Source: DAOUJW01 sp034422115
GTDB lineage: Bacteria; Chloroflexota; Dehalococcoidia; Lucifugimonadales; UBA2985
NCBI GenBank assembly: GCA_034422115.1
Contig: DAOUJW010000012.1
Location: 1 to 57,128, forward strand
Length of the DNA stretch: 57,128 nucleotides
Direction of reading: 5' to 3'
Shown here: positions 26,726-35,077 of the stretch, piece after piece
Position numbering within the stretch: the first letter of the stretch is position 1
Layout: every line of letters starts with the position of its first letter
The notes under the pieces: generated by a model
The model's database searches: none
Told to the model about the DNA's origin: nothing
The model's input: the letters and a program-made list of their open reading frames with translations, nothing else
Position numbers and translations under genes: made by a program

Positions 26726-29407
26726 ATGGTACAGACCCAAGCCGAACCGACAACCACCAAAGCGGGAGCCCTGGCGGGGATACGTGTACTGGACTTCACC
26801 TGGGTGAGGGCAGGCCCCTGGTGCACACGCTGGCTGGGCGCGCTGGGCGCGGAGGTCATCAAGGTGGAGTGGCCCCAGAACCCAAGCACCCGGGGCGAAA
26901 ACATTGCCTCCGGCCAGGGGACGCCGGAGGGCTTTCCCTTCAACCTCAACACCAACGGTCACTTCAGCGACACCAACGCCAACAAGCTGAGCGTCACCCT
27001 CAACACCCGCACGGAGCGCGGCATTGACCTCATCCGCCGTCTGGTGTCCATCTCGGACATCGTCATTGAGAACTTCGCCTTTGGCGTTCTCAACAACTGG
27101 GGCATCGGCTATGAGGAGATGAAGAAGCTGCGCCCGGACATCGTGTACCTCTCCATGTCCGGCTTCGGCCATACGGGTCGGAACAGGGACTATCAGACGA
27201 TGGGGCCCATCGCCCAGGCGCTGTCCGGCCTCACCTACCTGTCCGGTCTACCCGACAAGCCCCCCGCCGGGTGGGGCTGGTCCTACATGGACGACACCGG
27301 AGGCATGTACGGGGCCATCTACGCCCTCAGCGCCCTGTATCGACGAAACGTCACCGGCCTGGGGCAGCACGTCGACAAGTCCCAGTGGATAACGGGCGTC
27401 GCGCTCAACGGCCCCGTGTTCCTGGACATCCAGGCCAATGGCCGCACCACGTATCGGGAGGGCTACCCGGCGGGCAACCGCACCCACTGGCCCGGCACAC
27501 CCCTGGCGCACAACTACCGTGGGCGGACGGTCGCGCCCCACAACGCCTACCGCACCGCGCCCGGCGACTACAACGACTGGTGCGCCATCGCCTGCTTCTC
27601 CGATGACGAGTGGCGCAGGTTGGTGGGAGTCATGGGTTCCCCCGCCTGGGCCGTCGGCGAGAAGTTCGCCACCCTGAACGGCCGGCTGTCCAACCAGGAG
27701 GAGCTTGACCAGGGCATTGAGGCGTGGACAAAGACCCTTGGCAAGTACGAGATCATGGAGCTTTGCCAGGCGGCTGGCGTCCGCGCAATGCCCGTGCAGA
27801 GCAGCCAGGACCGCTTCGACAACGACCCCCACCTGAAGCATCGGGACATGTACCTGGACATCGAGCACCCCGCCATTGGCGTCTGGCCGCACCAGAACGC
27901 CCCCTTTAAGATGTCGGAGACCCCCGTCTTCAACAAGCTCTCCGGCCCGCTGATTGGCGGTCACAACAAGGAAGTGTTCGAGGGTTTGCTGGGCATCAGC
28001 CACCAGGAGCTTGTGGACGGCTTTGAGGACGGCACCTTCTGGCCCAAGACCATGAGCCGTGACGACTATCCGTACCTGCAGGAGATGATAGACTCGGACG
28101 AGCCTGCAGAGTGGACCGGCAACGACCCGCGACCGAACCCTCCGCCTGTGCCTGTTCAGACGCCCGGCGCTGAGCCGGAGGGGCCGTTCTCCGGGGTTCG
28201 CGTTCTGGAGCTGGCAGACGAGAAGGGGCAGTGGTGCGGCAAGCTGCTGGCCGACATGGGAGCGGACGTCGTAAAGATCGAGCCGCCGGGCGGCCAGGAT
28301 ACCCGGACCGTCGGCCCGTTCTTCGAGGACGTGCCCAACAGGGAGAGGAGCCTCTCCTTCTGGCACTACAACACCTCCAAGCGCGGCATTACGCTGTCGC
28401 TGGAGACGGAGGACGGTAGGAGTCTGTTCCGTCGCCTCGCGGCCCAGGCCGACGTGGTGCTGGAGACCTTCCAGCCCGGCTACATGGCCTCCCTTGGGCT
28501 GGGCTACGAGGACCTGAAGAAGGACAACCCCCGCCTGGTTATGTGCTCCCTGACCCCCTTCGGGCAGGACGGGCCGTGGAGGGACTACGCCACCAGCGAC
28601 CTGCTGCACCTGGCGGCGGGCGGTCAGATGGCCGGCTGCGGCTACACGGAGGATGAGGAGCCGGACGCGCCGCCCATCGCTCCCGGCGGAGGGCAGGCAT
28701 GGCACATGGGCAGCCACTTCTCGATGATTGCAATTGGCGCGGCTCTGCTGAACAGGACTGTCACCGGCACAGGGCAGTACATCGACGCCTCCGTGCACGA
28801 GGCCTGCGCCCTGACCACCGAGGCGGCCGTGACTCGCTATATCTACACCGGGCAGATCGTCAGGCGGCAGACGGGCCGCCACGCCTCGCCCACGCCCACG
28901 GACAAGAGCCAGCACCCCTGCGCCGACGGCAAGTACATCAACGTCGCCGCGCAGATACTCAACCGGCTGACCCCGGAGAGGCTCCAGATCCTTGGCGACT
29001 GGATGAAGGACGAAGGCCTGGCCGGCGACATCCTTGAGGAGAAGCTCCGCAACCCGGAATCCATAACGGACAACGAGCTTTTCCTCTACTTCATTGCAAA
29101 CATGAGCCGGGACGACGTTTACCATGGCGGGCAGAAGCGGGGCTTCAATATGGGCGCCGTGCGGTCGCCGGAGGAGGTGCTGGCCGACCCGCACCTGGAG
29201 GACCGCGGCTTCTGGGCTGAGGTGGAGTACCCGGAGGTTGGCGCGAAGCTCAGGCACCCGGGGCCTGCGGGCATTTTCAACGGCTCGCCGTGGCGTATCT
29301 CCAGGAGAGCGCCCCTGGTGGGCGAGCACAACGAGGAGGTGCTGTGCGGCGAGCTTGGACTGAGCAGGGCGGAGCTGGCGGTCCTCAGCGAAGGAGGCGT
29401 GGTCTAG
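26726..29407 (+). CDS. Tandem-fused CaiB/BaiF family III CoA-transferase
   Basis: 893 residues made of two family III CoA-transferase units (about 15-450 and 478-890). Unit one opens GIRVLDFTWVRAGPWCTRWLGALGAEVIKVE, unit two GVRVLELADEKGQWCGKLLADMGADVVKIE. Known enzymes are homodimers of interlocked rings using an Asp nucleophile. Unit one has YMDDTGGMYGA with Asp189 at the expected place; the aligned stretch of unit two (AWHMGSHFSMIA) lacks it. The fused protein may therefore act with one catalytic and one structural half. Start ATG with GGAGG six bases upstream. The substrate is unknown; such fusions are frequent in bacteria that degrade carboxylic acids through CoA thioesters. Confidence 0.9.
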   Translation: MVQTQAEPTTTKAGALAGIRVLDFTWVRAGPWCTRWLGALGAEVIKVEWPQNPSTRGENIASGQGTPEGFPFNLNTNGHFSDTNANKLSVTLNTRTERGIDLIRRLVSISDIVIENFAFGVLNNWGIGYEEMKKLRPDIVYLSMSGFGHTGRNRDYQTMGPIAQALSGLTYLSGLPDKPPAGWGWSYMDDTGGMYGAIYALSALYRRNVTGLGQHVDKSQWITGVALNGPVFLDIQANGRTTYREGYPAGNRTHWPGTPLAHNYRGRTVAPHNAYRTAPGDYNDWCAIACFSDDEWRRLVGVMGSPAWAVGEKFATLNGRLSNQEELDQGIEAWTKTLGKYEIMELCQAAGVRAMPVQSSQDRFDNDPHLKHRDMYLDIEHPAIGVWPHQNAPFKMSETPVFNKLSGPLIGGHNKEVFEGLLGISHQELVDGFEDGTFWPKTMSRDDYPYLQEMIDSDEPAEWTGNDPRPNPPPVPVQTPGAEPEGPFSGVRVLELADEKGQWCGKLLADMGADVVKIEPPGGQDTRTVGPFFEDVPNRERSLSFWHYNTSKRGITLSLETEDGRSLFRRLAAQADVVLETFQPGYMASLGLGYEDLKKDNPRLVMCSLTPFGQDGPWRDYATSDLLHLAAGGQMAGCGYTEDEEPDAPPIAPGGGQAWHMGSHFSMIAIGAALLNRTVTGTGQYIDASVHEACALTTEAAVTRYIYTGQIVRRQTGRHASPTPTDKSQHPCADGKYINVAAQILNRLTPERLQILGDWMKDEGLAGDILEEKLRNPESITDNELFLYFIANMSRDDVYHGGQKRGFNMGAVRSPEEVLADPHLEDRGFWAEVEYPEVGAKLRHPGPAGIFNGSPWRISRRAPLVGEHNEEVLCGELGLSRAELAVLSEGGVV

Positions 29408-29463
29408 GGGACCTTTGAACGAGTCAGAAACATGACCATCCCGCCTAATGACACCTCTATGAC

Positions 29464-29552
29464 CATTCCTGCGTAGGCAGGAATCCAGGAGGGGCGTGGC
29501 GTGGACTCCCGCCCCCGTATCGGAGTACGGGGCAGGCTTCGCGGGAGTGGAT
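29464..29552. repeat. GC-rich dispersed repeat (family B)
   Basis: CATTCCTGCGTAGGCAGGAA then GTGGACTCCCGCCCCCGTAT and GTACGGGGCAGGCTTCGCGG. It shares blocks with 12071-12135 and 56966-57022 and sits between two convergent genes. Confidence 0.7.
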
Positions 29553-29572
29553 TGGACTTGTTCAGACCATTC

Positions 29573-30460
29573 CTAGCGGTCGTCAAAGCGTCGGTCAAGG
29601 TCACGGAGGAACTGGTCGACCTGCGGCGGTAGGGGAGCCTGTGGCGCGTCCTCGGCCATCTGCCGGACTCGCGCGTCGTAGGCGGCCTCCATCTGCACCA
29701 CCATCTCGCGGACGTCCGGGTCCTCCTCTATCTCCTCGTTGAGCTCCTTGTACTGCTGACGTCCGGCCTCTGGGTCGGCCAGGTAGTCGGGGAGATTGTA
29801 CATGGCGCAGATGACTTGGAGCATGCGGGCCGCGCCAGCGTGGTCCTCCTCCACCTCCAGGTAGTGAGGCAGGTTCACCATCAGGCTGTGGGTCTCCACG
29901 CCGTCCCGCTCAAGCTCGTCGTTGATCAGGCCCATGATGCTCATTGGCCCCGAGTAGTTGTTGGACATCCGGGGCGTTATGAGGCCCTTCAGCTGCTCCA
30001 TTTTCTCCGTGCCGGGAGACCCGGTGACCCGCAGGGGCCGGGTGTGGGGCACGGAACTGTACATTCCGCCGATGCGCGTGTACCGCTTGACTTTAAGCCG
30101 CCTCAGGATTTCCACCACGGACTCAACGTACTCCTCTGCGTTGGCGTGAGGCTCCAACAGGTGGAGAAACACGAAGTCCGGCCCGTCCTCACGGCGCGAG
30201 TAGAAGACGTGGCTGTTGGGGATGGTCAGCGTGCGCTCGCCTTCGTACACGTGGGTGATGGGGCGATAGCGCGTGAAGTCGAAATACGACCCGGGCGTGC
30301 TGAGCTTTCCGAGCTCGTGGGAGTCAAAGTGGGTCTCCAGCTTGCTCAGCGCAAGGGTGCCGACGCTCCCGGCGTCCACCCAGGGCGAAAGCAGCGAAAG
30401 GACGTGGGGGTCTCTGAGTTCCGGGAAGGGATCCTGGACTTCAAACGCTCCGATATTCAT
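29573..30460 (-). CDS. PAC2-family protein
   Basis: 295 residues from the ATG at 30460. It matches PAC2 (proteasome assembly chaperone 2-like) bacterial proteins: FVFLHLLEPHANAEEYVESV, the conserved RIGGMYSSVPHTRPLRVTGS (near 155-175), NNYSGPMSIMGLINDELERDG, and a C-terminal Glu-rich helix. Family members occur in actinobacteria and Chloroflexota; their function outside proteasome assembly is not settled. No proteasome gene is visible here. Convergent with the CoA-transferase gene. Confidence 0.85.
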   Translation of the reverse strand: MNIGAFEVQDPFPELRDPHVLSLLSPWVDAGSVGTLALSKLETHFDSHELGKLSTPGSYFDFTRYRPITHVYEGERTLTIPNSHVFYSRREDGPDFVFLHLLEPHANAEEYVESVVEILRRLKVKRYTRIGGMYSSVPHTRPLRVTGSPGTEKMEQLKGLITPRMSNNYSGPMSIMGLINDELERDGVETHSLMVNLPHYLEVEEDHAGAARMLQVICAMYNLPDYLADPEAGRQQYKELNEEIEEDPDVREMVVQMEAAYDARVRQMAEDAPQAPLPPQVDQFLRDLDRRFDDR

Positions 30461-30508
30461 GGTGATATGTTGGCACAACAGGCCGATTTTATCAACTCCC
30501 GCGATACT

Positions 30509-30724
30509 GGGTATTCTCTACATGTTTGGTGTTCCTTATCGGCATAACAGACATGTACTGATACGCCTTGTTTCCCGCTCACCCTGAGCTTGTCGAAGGG
30601 TATGAGCGGGAGCCTCGAGGCTGTTCTATGCCCGCTCAAATGGTTCGACAGGCTCACCATGAGCGGGCATGATATGCTACTCTCCCGGGGAGCATTGGCA
30701 ATACCAACACATATAGAGAATACC
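30509..30724. repeat. MITE-like element, copy 2
   Basis: 216 bases. Left end GGTATTCTCTACATGTTTGG and right end CCAACACATATAGAGAATAC followed by C are inverted repeats of about 25 bp. Two core half-palindromes sit at 30574-30610 and 30631-30667. It is nearly identical, in inverted orientation, to copy 4. The rest of the 666-base gap from 30461 to 31126 shows no gene. Confidence 0.85.
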
Positions 30725-31030
30725 GAATACTGACTCGCCCGGGCTTTGTTTCTGCTATTAAATCTCAATTTGGCTATCCCGCGTTAGAGGGGCCATTTGC
30801 AGGGCTGTAGGTTGACAAGCCACACCAAACCTGCAAGAATTGAGCCATTCTTGACACTGGCCGCCATGAGTCGGGGAGGTTTCTAAGACTGAGTATCATA
30901 ATGAAAGCCCTGACCTTCCCACTCCCTGAATCCGGCCTTCCTGAGCACGCAAGAGGGGAAGTGGCGCAGCCCGGATCAGGTGTCGCGCATCTCGACTGAG
31001 CAGTTGAGCCAAATCCCGAAACGGCGCGCC

Positions 31031-31047
31031 ATTGAATGAGATTGAAT
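31031..31047 (+). promoter_or_regulatory. ATTGAAT direct repeat upstream of the zinc importer operon
   Basis: ATTGAAT occurs twice, exactly ten bases apart (31031 and 31041), about 80 bases before the binding-protein start. Helically phased repeats can be operator half-sites, here perhaps for a metal regulator. No known Zur box is recognised. Confidence 0.3.
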
Positions 31048-31126
31048 ATCAAAAAGTAGTCCAGAGATTACTCCCGGAGGGATTAAGAGGCTCAGAAACT
31101 CCAAGAAAGAAAGGGTCTGTACAGAT

Positions 31127-32536
31127 ATGAGACTGAGTAAAGGTATGTGGGGAATAGCCAAAACTTCTTTGCTGGCCGTAGCGCTGCTCCTGGCCGTCGT
31201 TGCTTGCGGCGACGACGCAGACACTGACACGCCAACCACCGCGCCTGCGGCCACGCCTACCACGGCGTCCATGGCCCCTGACCCTACGGCTACCACGGCG
31301 GCGATGGCCCCTGACCCTACGCCCACTGCGGAGTCAATGGCGCCTGCGGCCACTGCTACCACGGCGTCAATGCCTGCTGACCCTACGCCTACAGCCGCGG
31401 CAATGCCTGCTACACCCACAGCCGAGACTATGGCGCCTCCGGCTGAACCCATACCAGTGGTTACCACCACCAACATCGTGGCTGACTGGGTACGAGAGAT
31501 CGGCGGTGATCGTGTTGAAGTCTTCAGCCTGCTGCCGGTTGGAGCCGATCCTCATGGCTACCAGCCGGGCGCTCAGGACGTTGCCAGGGTTGCCGACGCG
31601 CAACTGGTGCTCAGCATCGGCTTGGGCCTTGAAGAGGCGTGGCTCCACGAGCTGCTGGAGAACGCGGCCCGTGACGAGGAGAGCATTGTTGAGATGGCCG
31701 AGCTCATCGACCCCATAGAGTTCGCAGAGACCCACATTGAAGACGTGGAGTTTCTGGAGGAGCTGGATCACATAGTCCACGAGGTGGAGGAGGGAGAGAT
31801 AACCCCGGAGGAGGGTCTTGAGGAAGTTAAGGAACTGCTGGAAGGCATTGAGCATCACGACGAGGGAGAAGAGGCGGAGGAGCCTTCTGCCATGGTGCAC
31901 GAAATAGTGGAACAGGTCGAGGCCGGTGAGATTGACGCCGCGGAAGCCATAGAGGAGATTGAACACATTCTCGGTGAGGGCGAGGAGGCGCACGAGGGCC
32001 ACGGCCACGGCCTTGAAGACCCCCACTTCTGGTTTGACCCCATTCGCGTCAAGGTGGCGGTGGATGACATAGCCACTCGCCTTTCGACCATAGACCCTGA
32101 CGGCGCAAGCCTCTACTTCCAGAACGCCGCCGACTACGAACGGCAGCTTGACGAGCTTCACGCCTGGACCCAGTCGCAGGTGGAAGCCATACCCGAGGCC
32201 GACAGGCTGCTGGTGACCTCTCACGACAGCCTTGGCTACTTTGCTCTGCTGTACGGCTTTGAGGTTGTGGGCGTAATCCTGGGCATAACCACAGAGGTTG
32301 AGCCTTCGGCTGAGGACCTGATTGAGCTGATACACGAAATAGAGGAGTCCGGAGCAAAGGTTATCTTTGGGGAGACAACGGTGAGCGAGCGGCTGGCCCA
32401 GACCGTAGCTTCTGAGACCGGGACCGCGCTCGTGAGGCTCTACTCAGGCTCCCTGGGCGACGAGGGCAGCGGCGCCGGGACCTACGTCGGGATGTTTCGG
32501 ACCAACGTGGAGCGTATAGTGGAGGCGCTGAGCTAA
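31127..32536 (+). CDS. znuA: Zinc/manganese-type ABC binding lipoprotein (ZnuA/TroA family)
   Basis: 469 residues, long for the cluster A-I family. The lipobox is LAVVACGD; an Ala/Thr/Pro linker follows (35-105). Likely metal ligands are His143 (ADPHGY), His300 (LEDPHFWFDP), His366 (TSHDSLGY) and Glu416 (FGETTVSER). Where most zinc-binding members have a His-rich flexible loop, this one has a long Glu-rich helical insertion (about 205-285) built from two related halves (EEGEITPEEGLEEVKELL and EAGEIDAAEAIEEIEHIL), ending EAHEGHGHG. Encoded first in an operon with an ATPase and a permease. Zn is the best guess because of the His content and the neighbouring CDF exporter; Mn is possible. Confidence 0.9.
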   Translation: MRLSKGMWGIAKTSLLAVALLLAVVACGDDADTDTPTTAPAATPTTASMAPDPTATTAAMAPDPTPTAESMAPAATATTASMPADPTPTAAAMPATPTAETMAPPAEPIPVVTTTNIVADWVREIGGDRVEVFSLLPVGADPHGYQPGAQDVARVADAQLVLSIGLGLEEAWLHELLENAARDEESIVEMAELIDPIEFAETHIEDVEFLEELDHIVHEVEEGEITPEEGLEEVKELLEGIEHHDEGEEAEEPSAMVHEIVEQVEAGEIDAAEAIEEIEHILGEGEEAHEGHGHGLEDPHFWFDPIRVKVAVDDIATRLSTIDPDGASLYFQNAADYERQLDELHAWTQSQVEAIPEADRLLVTSHDSLGYFALLYGFEVVGVILGITTEVEPSAEDLIELIHEIEESGAKVIFGETTVSERLAQTVASETGTALVRLYSGSLGDEGSGAGTYVGMFRTNVERIVEALS

Positions 32537-32587
32537 AGGGATTGCACATCAGGCGTTCAAAGACAACCCCGTAGGAGAGGACTGGAA

Positions 32588-33355
32588 ATGGCTACCCCGG
32601 AACCGTGCATAACCGTTGAAGACTTGACCGTCGTGCGCGGTGGGCACGTTGCCTTGACGGACGTGACCTTTGACGTGGCCGAGGGCACTCTGATGGGGGT
32701 CCTCGGCCCCAACGGGGCGGGCAAGAGCACGCTGTTCGGCGCCATTGCCGGTACGCTGCCCATAGCCAGTGGCAGCGTAAGGCTGATGGGTGCGGCGTCC
32801 GCGAAGGGCGCGCTGGCCTACGTGCCACAGCGCGACAGGATTAACTGGACCTTTCCGGCCACAGTCCTGGACGTGGTGACAATGGGGCGCACCTTGAACA
32901 TAAGGTGGTTCCGCCAACCGGGTAGAAAAGACAAAGAGATGGTCAGGACGTGCCTGGAGCGCGTGGGGATGTGGGAACATCGCTCTGACCGGATTACCGA
33001 GCTCTCTGGCGGCCAGCGCCAGAGGGTGTTCATCGCCCGGGCCCTGGCGCAGGAGGCCAGCGTCATCCTGCTGGACGAGGCGTTCAGCGGCGTGGACGTG
33101 GGCGCCCAGGAGGGGATTGTGGAGGTGCTTCAGTCGCTGCGAGACGAGGGCAAAGTGGTGATGCTGGCAACCCACGATCTCACCAATCTGGCGCAGCGCT
33201 TTGACCAGTGCCTGTGCATCAACCACCACGTTTGCGCCTGCGGCCCTCCGGGAGAGGTGTTCACGGCGGAGGTGTTTGAGGAGCTCTACGGCTCCCACGG
33301 GATTGAGTTCGCACCCGACCACTATGCCCCGCACTCCCACGAGCGAGGAGCGTAG
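32588..33355 (+). CDS. znuC: ABC ATPase of zinc/manganese importer
   Basis: 255 residues. Walker A GPNGAGKST (about 39-47), signature LSGGQRQRVFIARAL, Walker B VILLDEAFSGVDVG and the switch His in VVMLATHDLT. It is of the ZnuC/MntB type that powers metal uptake. GGAGAGG lies before the ATG. Its stop codon shares a base with the GTG of the permease gene. Confidence 0.92.
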   Translation: MATPEPCITVEDLTVVRGGHVALTDVTFDVAEGTLMGVLGPNGAGKSTLFGAIAGTLPIASGSVRLMGAASAKGALAYVPQRDRINWTFPATVLDVVTMGRTLNIRWFRQPGRKDKEMVRTCLERVGMWEHRSDRITELSGGQRQRVFIARALAQEASVILLDEAFSGVDVGAQEGIVEVLQSLRDEGKVVMLATHDLTNLAQRFDQCLCINHHVCACGPPGEVFTAEVFEELYGSHGIEFAPDHYAPHSHERGA

Positions 33356-34182
33356 TGGACTACATAACGGACCCGTTCCAGTACGGGTTCATGGTGAGGG
33401 CGCTGGTGGTCTCGGTGCTTGTTGGGGTGATGTGCCCCGTGCTGGGCGCATACGTCATAACCCGCGGGCGCGCCTTCATGGGTGACGCCCTTGCCCACTC
33501 TGTGCTGCCCGGCATGGTGGTCGCTTTCCTCCTGGGGATCAGCCCCTTCTTTGCGGCCGTGCCCGCCGGAATCCTGATTGCGCTGCTGATGGGCACCGTA
33601 AGCCGTCGGACCGGCATCAGCGAAGATACGTCCATAGGCATAATCTTTGCCGGCATGTTCGCCCTGGGCCTTGTCATGCTTTCCAGGGCCACCAACATCA
33701 CCATCAACATTGAAGACCTGCTGCTGGGACAGGTGCTTGGCGTGTCCCAGACGGACGTCTATATCTCCCTGGGCCTTACCGCGCTGGTCCTGCTGGGGCT
33801 GTACGCTTTTCACCGCCAGCTTGTCTACACCACTTTCGACGAGGTGGGCGCGTCCGTAGTCGGCATCAAGACCGGGCTGGTGGAGTACGTGCTCCTGGCG
33901 CTTCTTGCGCTTGTAATTGTCATTGGCATTCAGGCAGCGGGCATTGTGCTGGTGATGGCGATGCTCATAACGCCCGCGGCCACCGCCTACCTGCTGGCAA
34001 GGAGGTTTGTGGGAGTCATGGTCTTGGGGGCGCTCGTAGGCTCTGCGTCGGCGGTGACCGGCCTGTACCTCTCATTCTACGCCGACCTGCCCTCCGGCCC
34101 CGCCATGGCTCTGGTTGCTACCACGATGTTTGCGGCGGCGGCGGTTGTTAAGAGGGGATTTACGCCCCAGCGGGCTGTGTAG
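33355..34182 (+). CDS. znuB: ABC-3 family metal permease
   Basis: 275 residues with eight or nine hydrophobic helices and the ABC-3 family landmarks GAYVITRGRAFMGDALAHSVLPG near the start and GIQAAGIVLVMAMLITPAATAYLL near 210. Forms the membrane channel of the importer. GTG start overlapping the ATPase stop codon by one base. Confidence 0.92.
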   Translation: MDYITDPFQYGFMVRALVVSVLVGVMCPVLGAYVITRGRAFMGDALAHSVLPGMVVAFLLGISPFFAAVPAGILIALLMGTVSRRTGISEDTSIGIIFAGMFALGLVMLSRATNITINIEDLLLGQVLGVSQTDVYISLGLTALVLLGLYAFHRQLVYTTFDEVGASVVGIKTGLVEYVLLALLALVIVIGIQAAGIVLVMAMLITPAATAYLLARRFVGVMVLGALVGSASAVTGLYLSFYADLPSGPAMALVATTMFAAAAVVKRGFTPQRAV

Positions 34183-34311
34183 GGGCAACTGGCCGGTAAC
34201 TCTCAACCCAGTTCCAACCTTAGCCACACCGTTTGGCGGAACTTCACAGATTCTGAACCTTCTCTGTGTCTATGGCTTTTCCTCTTTGGCTGACCAGCGC
34301 CTTATATGATG

Positions 34312-34320
34312 TGCTATAGT
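34312..34320 (+). promoter_or_regulatory. Extended -10 promoter of the LolD/MacB-like ABC genes
   Basis: TGCTATAGT, an extended -10 (TGnTATAGT). It belongs to the 12-base string TGATGTGCTATA (34307-34318), found identically before the CDF gene. The rest of the gap from 34183 shows nothing clear. Confidence 0.5.
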
Positions 34321-34366
34321 GTCCAAGTCGTTTGGCCATTACTACTGAAGAGGCGAGAGCTTAGTC

Positions 34367-35068
34367 TTGATAGAGCTGAGCGGAGTATCCAAGCACTACC
34401 AGATTGGCCCCGTGGAGGTGCGGGCGCTGGACGGCGTGGACCTGCAGGTGGCCGGCGGCGAGTTTGTGGTTGTCCTGGGGCCTTCCGGGAGCGGCAAGAC
34501 CACAATGCTGAACATAATCGGCGCGCTGGACACGCCCACCTCCGGCAAGGTCACCGTGGGAGGGCGGGACATCACCGCGGCCTCCCGCTCCGAGCTCTTT
34601 GCCCTCAGGCGTCAGACGGTCAGCTTCATCTTCCAGAGCTTCAACCTCTTCCCGGGGCTGACCGCCCTGGAGAACGTAGAGTTCGGGATAGACGTGGCCG
34701 GTAAGCGGGGCGTCACGTCGCCGGAGTCCGTGCTTGAGGCCGTGGGCCTGGGTCACCGGACCAACCACTTTCCCCACGAGCTGTCAGGCGGCGAGCAGCA
34801 GCGCGTCGCCATTGCCAGGGCCCTGGGCACCGGCAACCCCATTCTGCTGGCCGACGAACCTACCGGCGAGCTTGACTTCCGCACCGGGGCGCAGATACTG
34901 GAGCTTCTCATTGCCCAGGCGTCCGCCGACCGCGCCGTGCTGGTGGTCACCCACAACCGGGAGATATCGCGCATCGCCGACAGGGTGGTTGAGATGAGCA
35001 GCGGGCACGTGGTCAGCGACGGCCCTCCGCCGGGCGGGAAGACGAGCCTCTCGGAACTGCACTGGTAG
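34367..35068 (+). CDS. LolD/MacB-type ABC ATPase
   Basis: 233 residues from TTG at 34367. Walker A GPSGSGKTT (about 40-48), signature LSGGEQQRVAIARAL, Walker B ILLADEPTGELD, the last being the typical MacB/LolD form. These ATPases drive FtsX-type mechanotransmission permeases that extract lipoproteins or export peptides or other substrates. The permease gene follows at once. Confidence 0.9.
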   Translation: MIELSGVSKHYQIGPVEVRALDGVDLQVAGGEFVVVLGPSGSGKTTMLNIIGALDTPTSGKVTVGGRDITAASRSELFALRRQTVSFIFQSFNLFPGLTALENVEFGIDVAGKRGVTSPESVLEAVGLGHRTNHFPHELSGGEQQRVAIARALGTGNPILLADEPTGELDFRTGAQILELLIAQASADRAVLVVTHNREISRIADRVVEMSSGHVVSDGPPPGGKTSLSELHW

Positions 35069-35077
35069 GTATTGGGT

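Noticed and set aside
27248..29329. Minus-strand open frame of 693 codons opposite the CoA-transferase
   Set aside because: The plus strand has unmistakable family III CoA-transferase motifs in both halves; the antisense product has none.
31367..32335. Minus-strand open frame opposite the zinc binding protein
   Set aside because: The plus strand has a lipobox and conserved metal ligands; the antisense frame has no family features.
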